Source of the DNA: Mycobacterium sp. E3251
GTDB taxonomy: Bacteria; Actinomycetota; Actinomycetes; Mycobacteriales; Mycobacteriaceae
Length of the DNA: 64,000 bases
Assembly (NCBI RefSeq): GCF_001666835.1
Contig: NZ_LZJF01000168.1
Coordinates: 1-64,000 of the forward strand
Reading direction: 5' to 3'
Shown here: positions 41,341-50,389 of the stretch, one piece after another
Position numbering within the stretch: the stretch's first letter is position 1
Layout: each line of letters starts with the position of its first letter
The notes under the pieces: model-generated
What the model saw: the letters and a program-made list of their open reading frames with translations, nothing else
Told to the model about the DNA's origin: nothing
Database searches by the model: none
Translations under genes and position numbers: made by a program

Positions 41341-43734
41341 CTATGCGTTGAGCAGGCGTTGCCCTATGACGCGTTGCTCGCGCAACGCGTCGATTTCCGC
41401 ATCGGACAGTCCAAGCGCTCCAAGGATCTCGGCGTTGTGCTGCCCCAGCGTCGGTGCGGCGGTGCGGTGATGGTGTGCCGGGCCCGGCGAAATCTGAAAT
41501 GGCCAGCCGGGAAATCGCTGTCGCCCGGTGATCGGATGCGTCACATCCTGATAGAAACCGCGCGCATCGAGCTGTTCGATGTCATACATCTCGTCGGCCG
41601 AAAGCAATCGCTCGGCCGGGACGCGGTGCCGGGCCAGGGTTGCCACCAGCTCCCCGGCGGGTCGCCTGCACGTCCAGCTCGCGAGGACCTCGTCGAATTC
41701 GTCATGATGTTGCCGACGAGCTTCCGCGGTCACGAACCTCGGGTCGTGTCGCAGCTCGTCGCGGCCCACGGCTTCCAGCAGCGCACACCAGTCGGCGTCG
41801 TCGCGCACGGAGATCGCGACCCACTCGTCGGTGAGGGCCGTCGGATAGACGCCTTGGGCGTATACGCGGTGTCGGTTTCCCTCGCGCGGCCGCACCGTGC
41901 CCGTCAGCGAGTACTCGATCACTGGTTCGGCGGTCACCGCGGCACCAACCTCGATCTGCGCGACCTCGATGAGCTGCCCCTCGCCGGTCGACCGCCTGTG
42001 CTCGAGCGCAGCCAACAACGCCACACACGCGTGTACGCCGGCGATCGGGTCGGCGGGGCCCTGCAGGTTGCACGGCGGGCCATCCGGGTAACCGGTCATG
42101 GCCGACATTCCGGACACCTGTTCGATGTTCAGCGCCCAACCCACGTAGTCGCGCCACGGCCCCTGTAGGCCGAATCCGGGCATCCGCACCATGATCACGT
42201 CGGGATTGATCTTCGCGACGGACTCATAGTCGAGTCCGAACTGCTCGACCACGCGCGGCGAGAAGTTCTCCACCACGACGTCGGCTTGACCGGCCAGCTG
42301 CAGGGCCAACTCACGGCCAGCGGCAGAAGTGAGATCGAGGGTGATGTCGCGCTTGTTGAGATTCGTTCCCTGCCAAAGCGGCCCGCGTTCGTACCAGTCG
42401 TCCCCTTCGCGCAGCAACGAGCCGGAGTAGCGGTGGCCGTCGGGGCGTTGGATGGATTCGACCTTGACCACGTCCGCCCCGAACGCGCCGAGGTAGCACG
42501 TCAGGTAGGCACCCGCCCAGAAGGTGCTCAGGTCGAAGACCTTCAACCCGGCGAAGGGCAGGGCGACATTTGGGACGTCGTTGTCCCGGCGGCGTGCGCC
42601 GCGCTCGCCCCAGGCGGCCTGCGCGTCTCGTCCCAGGACTGGAGCGGGCAGCGGTGGCGGGACCGGTGTCTTCGAAAACCGAAATGGCGCTCCCGGTCTG
42701 GTGAATTGCGATGCGTCGGCCGCCTTGATGAAGAACCCTCGCTCGGCATACTGCGGGCACGCAAGGATGGTGTCGCCTTCGGTGACCGGCGCGGCGGGTA
42801 TCCGCATGGCCTGACTCAGGTCGACCAGATCGGCGACGGTCATCGAATCGAGAAACGGCTGCGCCTTGGCAAAAAACTCGCCGCGCTCGGGCCCACCGAG
42901 CATGACCGCGAGTTGATGCTCGCCGAACTCCGGCAACCCGACCATGGCGCACACGTCCAGCCAGTGCTGGCCGGTGAGGCAGTTGATGCCGATCCAGCCA
43001 TCGGCGGCCCGCACGATTCCCAGCATCGGTGCTGCTTTGGAGTTGGTCGGCAGGCCAAGGCTTTTCAATCGAGCCGCCATCAGCATGGGGTAAGGCAGCG
43101 TCGACAGCAACGACTCGAACACCGAGACGTCCACCTCGACTGGCCTGTTCGTTCCGGCGGCGGCGATTCGCAATCCCGTCAGCGCGCCGAGGGCCGCGTA
43201 GCCGCCCGCAATGTATTCCGGGATGCGGGCACCCCCCTGCACCGGAGCCCGCCCAGGATCGCGCACATTGACCCAGCCTGCGGCGGCCTGGAGGGTCAAT
43301 GGTGTCGTCACCCGATCGCGCAGCGGGCCTTCCTGGCCGAAGCTCGAGATTCGGACGACGACAAGTTTGGGGTTGATCCGGCCCAGAGACTCCACGTCCA
43401 AGCCCAGCTCGAAGCGTGCACTCGAGTCTGCGGCCAAGTCCTCGACAAGCACATCCGCCGTCGAGATCAATTCGGCGAGGGTCGCGCGCGCGCTTTGCTG
43501 ACCGAAATCGACTGCTGCCCCGCGCTTTCCCGCGTTGAGGTAGTCGAACAGCCCGCATCGGTCCGGATCCGGAAGCGCTGAGGGGAACGGGCCCCACCGG
43601 CGCAATGGGTCGCCCGCCGGCGGCTCGATCTTGCATACGTCGGCGCCGAGGTCCACGAGCAGCTTCGTGCAATAGGGCCCCGCGATCTCGGAGGCAAGTT
43701 CGACGACGCGCAATCCCGTCAGCGGCCGGTTCAC
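41341..43734 (-). CDS. Fused double class III (CaiB/BaiF) CoA-transferase
   Basis: This protein of about 797 residues contains two complete CaiB-type CoA-transferase units in tandem, starting at GLRVVELASEIAGPY (about 7) and GLKVFDLSTFWAGAY (about 396). Class III enzymes use an Asp to form a CoA thioester. The second unit has it (Asp562 in GPADPIAG), while the first unit has Glu173 at the matching place (RIPEYIAG). The chain may fold as an internal pseudo-dimer with one active site. The GTG start overlaps the aldehyde dehydrogenase stop (GTGA); the longer frame to 43920 is antisense and rejected. Confidence 0.88.
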   Translation of the reverse strand: MNRPLTGLRVVELASEIAGPYCTKLLVDLGADVCKIEPPAGDPLRRWGPFPSALPDPDRCGLFDYLNAGKRGAAVDFGQQSARATLAELISTADVLVEDLAADSSARFELGLDVESLGRINPKLVVVRISSFGQEGPLRDRVTTPLTLQAAAGWVNVRDPGRAPVQGGARIPEYIAGGYAALGALTGLRIAAAGTNRPVEVDVSVFESLLSTLPYPMLMAARLKSLGLPTNSKAAPMLGIVRAADGWIGINCLTGQHWLDVCAMVGLPEFGEHQLAVMLGGPERGEFFAKAQPFLDSMTVADLVDLSQAMRIPAAPVTEGDTILACPQYAERGFFIKAADASQFTRPGAPFRFSKTPVPPPLPAPVLGRDAQAAWGERGARRRDNDVPNVALPFAGLKVFDLSTFWAGAYLTCYLGAFGADVVKVESIQRPDGHRYSGSLLREGDDWYERGPLWQGTNLNKRDITLDLTSAAGRELALQLAGQADVVVENFSPRVVEQFGLDYESVAKINPDVIMVRMPGFGLQGPWRDYVGWALNIEQVSGMSAMTGYPDGPPCNLQGPADPIAGVHACVALLAALEHRRSTGEGQLIEVAQIEVGAAVTAEPVIEYSLTGTVRPREGNRHRVYAQGVYPTALTDEWVAISVRDDADWCALLEAVGRDELRHDPRFVTAEARRQHHDEFDEVLASWTCRRPAGELVATLARHRVPAERLLSADEMYDIEQLDARGFYQDVTHPITGRQRFPGWPFQISPGPAHHHRTAAPTLGQHNAEILGALGLSDAEIDALREQRVIGQRLLNA

Positions 43735-45191
43735 GCGGGTATCCCGATAGCCTTTGGCTCCATGTAGGCCCGCAGTCCCATCACACCGCCCTCCCGGCCG
43801 ATCCCACTCTGCTTGAAGCCACCGAACGGCGCGTCCCCGGGAATTGTGCCGTTGATCGACACCTGCCCGGTCCGGATCCGGCGGGCGATGCCCACCGCAC
43901 GGTCGATGTCGCTTCCCCACACCGCACCCCCGAGCCCGTAGGCGGAGTTGTTGGCGATGGCCACAGCGTCGTCGTCATCGCGGTACCGCAGCACCGTCAA
44001 GACCGGTCCGAACACCTCCTCCTGTGCGATGTGGGACTCGGCCGAAACGTCGGTGAGTATCGTCGGCTCGAAGTAGAAGCCCTTGTTCAGATTCTTGGGG
44101 CGGGATCCCCCTACCACCACGGTTGCGCCATCGGCTTCAGCGCGTTTGACGAAGCCCTCGACGCGATCGAGGTGCTCGCGGCTGATCAACGGTCCCATGG
44201 TGACCGCCGGATCGACGGGGTCGCCGATCACGACCGCACGGGCCAGCGCGGCGAGTCGGTCCACCACCTCGTCGTGGATGGCATCCGGCAGCAAAAGTCT
44301 GCTGTTGAGGATGCAGGCCTGACCGGCGTGCATCGTGCAGCCCTCGAACAGCAGCCGCTCCATCAATTCGTCGCCGACGTCGACGTCGGGAAGCAGGATG
44401 GTCGCCGATTTTCCGCCGCACTCAAGCAGGACGCGCTTCATGGTGGTCGCCGCGCCCGCCATCACATCGCGGCCGACGACCGAGCTGCCGGTGAAACTGA
44501 CCATGTCGACCCTCGGGTCCAGGGTCAGACTTCGGCTGGCCTCGACGCTGGTCGGTGTCACTACGTTGACCACACCCGGCGGGATGTCCGTGTCCTCGTG
44601 GATGATTCGGGCGAGGGCGAGCCCCGCGAGCGGCGTCAGCGGTGACGGCTTGAGCACGAGCGTGTTTCCGGCCGCCAGCGCCGCTCCCAATTTCATGACG
44701 TTGAGGGTGTGTGGGAAGTTCCACGGGGTCATCGCCGCCACCACGCCGAGCGGTTCGTAGCGTAACAGCGTGGTGCCCGCGGCACCCCAGGCATCCAACG
44801 GCGCCTCGGCGGGTTCGACCGCCAGCTCAGCGGCATGACCAACCATGAAGACCGGACCGTCCACGTGAATCAGCCGCTCGTTTGCCGAACAGCCCCACTC
44901 GGCCTGGGCCAGGGCGTAGATCTCTTCGCCTCTGGCCAGTAGTGCGTCGCTGAGCTGCTGCAGGCATCGCGCGCGCTCGGCGGGCTCGGCCGCCGGCCAC
45001 GGACCCGTGTCGAAGGCAGTCCTCGCGGCGGCGATCGCTTGCCCCACCTGCGCCACGCTGGCATCGGGCGCCGTTCCGATCACCGCTTCGGTCGCGGGGT
45101 TGATGACGTCGTAACGCCCGCTGTCCGGGTCGGTCCACTGTCCGCCGATGTAGTGCCCCTCAGCGTCGAGGAGGGACCGAGACCCAGCCAT
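43731..45191 (-). CDS. Aldehyde dehydrogenase
   Basis: This NAD(P)-dependent aldehyde dehydrogenase of about 486 residues starts at the ATG at 45191 (MAGSRSLLDAEG), six bases after GGAAGG. Catalytic residues are intact: Asn158 (TPWNFPH), Glu257 (LLECGGKSA) and Cys293 (AGQACILN). It should oxidise an aldehyde to the acid, which the CoA-transferase made from the next gene could then link to CoA. This suits the aldehyde released by the retro-aldol step of the divergent Ltp-type operon, but that link is inferred. Confidence 0.9.
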   Translation of the reverse strand: MAGSRSLLDAEGHYIGGQWTDPDSGRYDVINPATEAVIGTAPDASVAQVGQAIAAARTAFDTGPWPAAEPAERARCLQQLSDALLARGEEIYALAQAEWGCSANERLIHVDGPVFMVGHAAELAVEPAEAPLDAWGAAGTTLLRYEPLGVVAAMTPWNFPHTLNVMKLGAALAAGNTLVLKPSPLTPLAGLALARIIHEDTDIPPGVVNVVTPTSVEASRSLTLDPRVDMVSFTGSSVVGRDVMAGAATTMKRVLLECGGKSATILLPDVDVGDELMERLLFEGCTMHAGQACILNSRLLLPDAIHDEVVDRLAALARAVVIGDPVDPAVTMGPLISREHLDRVEGFVKRAEADGATVVVGGSRPKNLNKGFYFEPTILTDVSAESHIAQEEVFGPVLTVLRYRDDDDAVAIANNSAYGLGGAVWGSDIDRAVGIARRIRTGQVSINGTIPGDAPFGGFKQSGIGREGGVMGLRAYMEPKAIGIPA

Positions 45192-45353
45192 CATCCGCCT
45201 GCCTTCCCTGACTGCTTGCCCGCAGCGCGGCGCGGGCGACGCCTCCCGAGAACTTACATACTTTGACTGCGTGTACACAACCCGTCAGGGCGGGCCAACC
45301 GCCAATTAACGCTATTTTTCCGGCATATACGTGCCGATTGACAGACAGCTCCG

Positions 45354-45366
45354 GTCTACGGTAGAC
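45354..45366. promoter_or_regulatory. Odd-length palindrome in the P450 promoter region
   Basis: GTCTAC-G-GTAGAC is a perfect 13-base inverted repeat just before the dyad at 45372. It does not resemble the shared dyad, so it may be the site of the TetR encoded at the end of the operon. Confidence 0.4.
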
Positions 45367-45371
45367 ACCAT

Positions 45372-45387
45372 GGAAACGGACATTCTT
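45372..45387. promoter_or_regulatory. Dyad site, GGAAA-N6-TTCTT
   Basis: GGAAACGGACATTCTT fits the dyad with a mismatch at the last base and closely resembles the site at 10170. It lies 45 bp upstream of the P450 start. Confidence 0.45.
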
Positions 45388-45431
45388 TTCTGATCTGTCG
45401 GACCAGCTCTCAGCGTCGAGGAAGGCGTGGC

Positions 45432-46625
45432 GTGCCCACAACCACTGTTCCCTTGCACTCGCCCGATTTCTACGCCGGTGACCCATACCCGGCCTACCGA
45501 GAGCTTCGCAACACAACGCCCGTCGTGTGGAACGATGTCACCAACTTCTGGGCGCTGTTGAAATACGAGGACATTCGCTATGTCTCGGGCCACCCACTGA
45601 CCTTCTCGTCCACAAAGGGCATTTCGATCCCGGACCCGGCCCAGCCCGAGCCCGTCCAGGAGGGGAATCTGATTTTCACCGATCCCCCGCGCCACCGGCA
45701 GCTTCGCAAGCTCATCAACTCGGGGTTCACCCGCCGCCAGGTGCAGTTGCTCGAGCCCAAGGTGCGACAGATCGTCAAGGGCATCGTCGACGGTGTGGAC
45801 CCGTCGCGGGACTACGAGTTCGCGGACGAAATCGCCGCTCCGCTACCCACCCGGATGATCGCCGAGATGCTGGGAGCACCGCCCGAAGACTGGGAGCAAT
45901 TCCGGGCCTGGTCGGACGCCGCGGTGGGCACCGCCGACCCCGACATCGAATTGGACTCAGTGGTCGCGCTCACCGAGCTGTACGAGTACTTCACCAAGCT
46001 CATTGCCGCCCGGCGTTCTGGCGAAGTCACCGGCCAAGACGACCTGCTCAGTATCCTGGCCGCGGCCGAGGTCGACGGCGAACGCCTTAGCGACGAGGAC
46101 CTGCTCAACTTCTCCTTCCTGCTGTTGGTTGCGGGCAACGAAACCACCCGCAACCTCATCGCCCTGGGGACATTGGCGCTGATTGACTACCCCGAGCAGT
46201 TCGCCCTGCTGCGATCGGACCCATCGCTGCTACCTTGCGCGGTCGAAGAGATGCTGCGATTCACCAGCCCGGTCACGCACATGGCCCGGCAAGCCACCGA
46301 GGACGTCGAGATCCGCGGCCAGCAGATCAAGGCCGGCGACACCGTCGTCATGCTCTACGGCTCCGCCAACCGCGACGAGGAAATTTTCGGGCCCACCAGC
46401 GAAGAGTTCGACATCACCCGTAACCCCAACCCGCACATCGCATTCGGTGCCGGCGAGCACGCCTGCCTGGGCGCGCAGCTCGCCCGTTTGGAGGCCAGGG
46501 TCATGTTCGAGGTTCTGTTGGGCGCCTTCCCGACCATCGAACTTACCGGTGACGTGTCGCGGCTTCGCGCGACGATGGTGCCCGGTGTCAAACGCATGCC
46601 GGTTCGCCTCGGAGCCGCCCGCTGA
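45432..46625 (+). CDS. Cytochrome P450
   Basis: This 397-residue soluble P450 has the I-helix motif AGNETT at 234-239, the K-helix EMLR at 273-276 and the haem loop FGAGEHACLG with Cys345. The family transfers one oxygen atom using electrons from ferredoxin. It opens an operon whose other members mirror the igr operon of M. tuberculosis (cyp125, fadE28, fadE29, chsH2, chsH1, ltp2), so terminal oxidation of a side chain is plausible. No ferredoxin gene is nearby. GAGGAAGG precedes the GTG start. Confidence 0.92.
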   Translation: MPTTTVPLHSPDFYAGDPYPAYRELRNTTPVVWNDVTNFWALLKYEDIRYVSGHPLTFSSTKGISIPDPAQPEPVQEGNLIFTDPPRHRQLRKLINSGFTRRQVQLLEPKVRQIVKGIVDGVDPSRDYEFADEIAAPLPTRMIAEMLGAPPEDWEQFRAWSDAAVGTADPDIELDSVVALTELYEYFTKLIAARRSGEVTGQDDLLSILAAAEVDGERLSDEDLLNFSFLLLVAGNETTRNLIALGTLALIDYPEQFALLRSDPSLLPCAVEEMLRFTSPVTHMARQATEDVEIRGQQIKAGDTVVMLYGSANRDEEIFGPTSEEFDITRNPNPHIAFGAGEHACLGAQLARLEARVMFEVLLGAFPTIELTGDVSRLRATMVPGVKRMPVRLGAAR

Positions 46626-47824
46626 TGAACTTCGACTACACGCCCGAACAAGAGCAGCTCCGCAAGGACTACCGGACCCGCCTTGAGGCGGTGATGACCC
46701 CGGAGCGCCGCGCCGCCGTCGCCAATCTCGCCGAGGGAGGCGCCGCGATCGCCGAATGTCGGCGCGCTCTCGGCGAGGCCGGCCTGCTCGGAGTTGCCTG
46801 GCCGGTGGAGTACGGGGGCGGCGGGTTGACCGCGCTCGAGCAGTCCATCTTCTCGGAAGAAGCGCGCAGGGTGAACGCCCCGCTGCCAATGATCACCCTC
46901 AACACCGTGGGCCCCACGCTGATTCAGTACGGCACCGAAGAGCAGAAGGCCAAGTTCCTGCCCGCCATCCTCAAGGGCACCGTTGAGTTCGCGATCGGCT
47001 ATTCGGAGCCGGGGGCCGGCAGCGATCTAGCGTCGCTGCGTACCACGGCGGTGCGTGACGGGGATGGGTTCGTCATCAACGGTTCGAAGATGTTCACCAG
47101 CGGTGCCGAGTTCGCCGACTACATCTGGCTGGCGGCACGTACCGACCCGAACGCCAAGAAACACAAGGGCATAACACTTTTCATCGTGCCGACCGACTCG
47201 CCGGGGTTTTCCTGGAAGCCGCTGCGCACCATGCCGGGCGTATCTACCTACTACACCTTCTACGACGACGTCCGGGTACCCGCGAGCGCCGTCGTGCTCG
47301 GCGAGAACCAGGGCTGGACGTTGGTAACAAACCAGCTCAACCTGGAACGCGCAGCGCTCGGCAATCTTGGTGCCCTGGAACCGCTTTTCGACAAGACGCT
47401 CAAATGGGCGTCGACGACAGCGCTCGACGACGGCACCGTCATCGACCAACCCTGGGTTCAGCAGGCCCTGGCGCGGGTGGAAGCGCAAGTCGCGGCCTAC
47501 CGGCTGCTCAACCTGCGCGTCAACGCGACGATGAGCGCCGGCGCACTCGGCATGGGCGAGGCCTCCGCGGCAAAGGTATTCGGCACGGAACTCACCCAAC
47601 AGGTCGCGCGGGAACTGCTTGAGGTGGTGGGACAGACCGGTGTGCGCAAGGGCCCGGCGGGCCCGCTCAAGGGCGAGCTGGAGAGTGCGTACCGCTTGGC
47701 CGTCATCAACACGTTCGGCGGCGGAGCAAACGAGCTCCAACGCGACATCATCGCTATGGCCGGTCTCGGGATGCCCCGCGCGCCCCGGGAAGTGCGCGCA
47801 TCCGAAAAGGGGAAATCTGCATGA
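46625..47824 (+). CDS. Acyl-CoA dehydrogenase, longer subunit (FadE29/ChsE-like)
   Basis: This 399-residue FadE chain overlaps the P450 stop by one base. It shows GVAWPVEYGGGG, GYSEPGAGSDLASL, INGSKMFTSGAE and the end FGGGANELQRDIIAMAGLG. The Glu of the classic YEGT motif is not present (FGGG), as expected for a heteromeric enzyme whose base lies on the partner. The partner is probably the FadE at 48831 in the same operon. In M. tuberculosis, ChsE1 and ChsE2 form such an alpha2beta2 enzyme for a shortened steroid side chain. Confidence 0.88.
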   Translation: MNFDYTPEQEQLRKDYRTRLEAVMTPERRAAVANLAEGGAAIAECRRALGEAGLLGVAWPVEYGGGGLTALEQSIFSEEARRVNAPLPMITLNTVGPTLIQYGTEEQKAKFLPAILKGTVEFAIGYSEPGAGSDLASLRTTAVRDGDGFVINGSKMFTSGAEFADYIWLAARTDPNAKKHKGITLFIVPTDSPGFSWKPLRTMPGVSTYYTFYDDVRVPASAVVLGENQGWTLVTNQLNLERAALGNLGALEPLFDKTLKWASTTALDDGTVIDQPWVQQALARVEAQVAAYRLLNLRVNATMSAGALGMGEASAAKVFGTELTQQVARELLEVVGQTGVRKGPAGPLKGELESAYRLAVINTFGGGANELQRDIIAMAGLGMPRAPREVRASEKGKSA

Positions 47825-48396
47825 CAGAGCTAGCCAAAGACGAACTGCGCGAGCGCCTCGACGCGCTGATCGGGACGCCCACCGACGGAGTCGGCAAGCC
47901 CGCCCGCGCCCCCGATCCGGTGAACGCCGCGATGATTCGGCATTGGGCGTACGCGTTGGACGACATGAATCCCGCCTACCTCGATCCCGAGTTCGCGGAG
48001 CAGTCCCGCTACGGTGCCCTGGTTTCCCCGCCGGTGATGCTGCAGAGCTGGACGATGCCGCCCCCCAAGCTCGCAGGTATCCATGAACGCGGCGGCGTGC
48101 CGATCGAAATCAAGAAGAATCCGCTGCAATTTCTCTCCGACGCGGGCTACACGGGCATCATCGCGACGAACTCGGAGTTCGAAATCGAACGCTATCCCCG
48201 CGTCGGTGACGAGATCACCGGTGAGACCGTTTTCGACTCGATTTCGGACGAGAAGACGACGGCAATGGGCAACGGATTCTTCGTCACGTGGGTGACCACC
48301 TATCGCGATCAGAATGGCGAAGTTATCGGCCGCCAGTGGTTCCGCACGCTGCGATTCAAGACGGGTGGGGCCCCCGCCGGAACGGCTGGGGACTGA
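47821..48396 (+). CDS. MaoC-like hot-dog protein (N-terminal part of a split ChsH2)
   Basis: This 191-residue protein has a FAS1-like dehydratase hot-dog with HWAYALDDMNPAYLDPEFAE near 41-60, in which the catalytic His of ordinary MaoC enzymes is absent. The same pattern occurs in the N-terminal domain of ChsH2, which only works with ChsH1. It overlaps FadE by ATGA and the DUF35 gene by one base (TGATG). In M. tuberculosis the MaoC and DUF35 domains are one chain (Rv3542c); here they are two. Confidence 0.85.
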   Translation: MTELAKDELRERLDALIGTPTDGVGKPARAPDPVNAAMIRHWAYALDDMNPAYLDPEFAEQSRYGALVSPPVMLQSWTMPPPKLAGIHERGGVPIEIKKNPLQFLSDAGYTGIIATNSEFEIERYPRVGDEITGETVFDSISDEKTTAMGNGFFVTWVTTYRDQNGEVIGRQWFRTLRFKTGGAPAGTAGD

Positions 48397-48809
48397 TGGC
48401 GACCAGGCTAGCTCCGTCGATAAGTCCGGACACCGAGTTCTTCTGGTCGGGCCTCAAGGACCGCAAGCTGCTGATTCAGCGGTGCGCAGACTGCAAGGCG
48501 TTGCGGGTTCCGCCTCGCCCGATGTGCGGCAACTGCCAGTCGCTCAATTGGGATTCTGTCGAATCGACCGGACGCGGAACGGTTTACAGCTTTGTGATGC
48601 CGCAGTATCCTCCGCTGCCATTCCTCCAGTACCCATACGTGGTCGCCCTGATCGAGCTCGACGAAGGCGTACGCATCGTGTCGAACCTGTGCGATATCGA
48701 GCCCGCCGCCATCAAGGTCGGGCTGCCTGTCGAGGTCTTTTACGAGAAGTTCGAAGCCATCCCGAGCGGTGACGAGCTGGTGTTGCACCAGTTCCGGCCT
48801 GCGCCCTGA
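48396..48809 (+). CDS. DUF35 / Zn-ribbon OB-fold protein (C-terminal part of a split ChsH2)
   Basis: This 137-residue protein has zinc-ribbon cysteines at 30, 33, 44 and 47 (QRCADCK, then PMCGNCQ) and an OB-fold with TVYSFVMPQYPP and YVVALIELDEG. In the igr system the DUF35 domain of ChsH2 binds the Ltp2 aldolase. The ATG at 48396 is preferred over the longer frame from 48288 because it overlaps the MaoC stop and places the cysteines as in the other DUF35 protein at 16551. Confidence 0.88.
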   Translation: MATRLAPSISPDTEFFWSGLKDRKLLIQRCADCKALRVPPRPMCGNCQSLNWDSVESTGRGTVYSFVMPQYPPLPFLQYPYVVALIELDEGVRIVSNLCDIEPAAIKVGLPVEVFYEKFEAIPSGDELVLHQFRPAP

Positions 48810-48830
48810 CAGACGAGGCAGCACGCGAGC

Positions 48831-49940
48831 ATGGATTTCTCCTTTACCGAAGAACAAGAGACGGTCGGCAAGGTCGCCCGCCAGCTCTTCGAGCACCGCT
48901 GCACCACTGAGCATCTCGCCGATCTGGAATCGGGCGAGGTTCGTTACGACCCAGAGCTGTGGCGCGAGCTGGCATCGTCGGACTTGCTGGGTATCGCGTT
49001 GCCCGAGTCCGTTGGCGGCAGCGGCGGCGGATTCCTGGAACTCGGCGTGCTGCTCGCCGAAGCCGGCTGGAGCGTCGCGCCGGTCCCGCTCTACGCGACC
49101 CTCGTGCTCGGCGCGGATACCATTGCACGCCACGGTGACTCCGCTATTCAGCAGCGATACCTGCCGAAGGTCGCGGACGGCGGTGCGATTCTGACCGCCG
49201 CCCTCGCCGAAGCGGGTAACTCCGACCCGACGGCGCCACGCACGATCGCGCGCGCCGACGGCGACGCTTGGGTCTTGGACGGCAGCAAGGAACTCGTACC
49301 CGCGGCGCAGCTGGCCGACGCGATCGTGGTTTCGGCCCAGGCCGACGACGGCCCGGCCCTGTTTGTTGTCGAGACTGCGACCAACGGCCTCACGATCACG
49401 CCCGCAAGCACCACCAATGCCGAGCCCCACGCCGACGTCGAACTCGCCGGTGCTCTCGGCCACCGACTGAACGGGTCCGGCGCCGCGGACGCGGTGGGTT
49501 TGCTGCATACCAGGGCCTTGATCGGGCTGTGCGCGATGCAGATCGGTGTTACCGAACGGGCGCTGAAGATCGCCGCTTCCTACACCAGCGAGCGCGAGCA
49601 GTTCGGCCGGCCGATTGGCTCGTTCCAGGCCGTGCAGCAACGACTGGCCGACGCGTTCATCGACGTCGAGGCAATCCGCTGGACCACCTGGCACGCCGCT
49701 TGGCTGATCGCCGAGGGCCGGCCCGCGGCGCGCGAGGCGGCCATCGCGAAGTTCTGGGCGGCTGAGGCCGGAGCGCGGGTCGTCGCGTCGGCCCAACAAG
49801 TCCATGGCGGCATAGGCATCGACATCACCTACCCGCTTCACCGATATTTCTTGTGGGCCAAGCAGATCGAGCTGTCCCTCGGCGCGGCCCCCCAGCAACT
49901 CGCCCGCCTGGGCGCGACCTACCCGGAAGGAAGCAGATGA
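48831..49940 (+). CDS. Acyl-CoA dehydrogenase, shorter subunit (FadE28/ChsE-like)
   Basis: This 369-residue FadE chain has MDFSFTEEQETV, LGIALPESVGGSGGG, EQFGRPIGSFQAVQQRL and VHGGIGIDITYPLHRYFLW, the pattern of the smaller partner in two-chain enzymes. It lies between DUF35 and the second MaoC gene, unlike M. tuberculosis where fadE28 and fadE29 are adjacent. Its stop overlaps the MaoC start by ATGA. Confidence 0.87.
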   Translation: MDFSFTEEQETVGKVARQLFEHRCTTEHLADLESGEVRYDPELWRELASSDLLGIALPESVGGSGGGFLELGVLLAEAGWSVAPVPLYATLVLGADTIARHGDSAIQQRYLPKVADGGAILTAALAEAGNSDPTAPRTIARADGDAWVLDGSKELVPAAQLADAIVVSAQADDGPALFVVETATNGLTITPASTTNAEPHADVELAGALGHRLNGSGAADAVGLLHTRALIGLCAMQIGVTERALKIAASYTSEREQFGRPIGSFQAVQQRLADAFIDVEAIRWTTWHAAWLIAEGRPAAREAAIAKFWAAEAGARVVASAQQVHGGIGIDITYPLHRYFLWAKQIELSLGAAPQQLARLGATYPEGSR

Positions 49941-50389
49941 CCTCCACCGTCGATCGCACCACCACGCTGGCGTGGGATTCCATCAACGTGGGCGACGAAG
50001 TAACCCCGCTGGATGTTCCGGTTACCACCACTCTGATCGTCGCCGGGGCCATCGCATCCCGCGACTACATGCCGGTCCACCACGACCGGGATTTTGCGAA
50101 TTCCCAAGGATCCAAGGACATCTTCCTGAACATCCTCACGACCAACGGTCTGTGCGCGAAATTCCTGCACGACTGGGCGGGACCGGAGGCGATGATCAAG
50201 AAATTGTCCATCCGCCTCGGCGTTCCGGCCTACCCGAACGATCCGCTGCGGTTCACGGGTTCTGTCACGGACAAGTCCAAGGCCGACGGTGAAGGACTCG
50301 TCGAGGTCACCTTCAAGGGCACCAACAGCCTGGGTGATCACGTCTCGGCGACCGCAGTACTCAGCTTGCGTCAGGGTGTCGATGCATGA
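49937..50389 (+). CDS. MaoC-type hydratase with intact motif (ChsH1-like)
   Basis: This protein of about 150 residues starts at the ATG overlapping the FadE stop. It carries ASRDYMPVHHDRDFA with Asp43 and His48/His49, the catalytic pair missing from the 191-residue MaoC at 47821. It thus fits ChsH1, the active half of the ChsH1-ChsH2 hydratase. It overlaps the downstream Ltp gene by ATGA. The longer open frame to 49853 overlaps FadE and is rejected. Confidence 0.88.
   Translation: MTSTVDRTTTLAWDSINVGDEVTPLDVPVTTTLIVAGAIASRDYMPVHHDRDFANSQGSKDIFLNILTTNGLCAKFLHDWAGPEAMIKKLSIRLGVPAYPNDPLRFTGSVTDKSKADGEGLVEVTFKGTNSLGDHVSATAVLSLRQGVDA

Noticed and set aside
42286..43672. Long frames on both strands over the CoA-transferase
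   Set aside because: Composition is typical of shadow frames, and the CoA-transferase frame holds all the motifs.
43735..43920. N-terminal extension of the CoA-transferase
   Set aside because: It is out of frame over the aldehyde dehydrogenase end, and the GTGA overlap gives the expected start.
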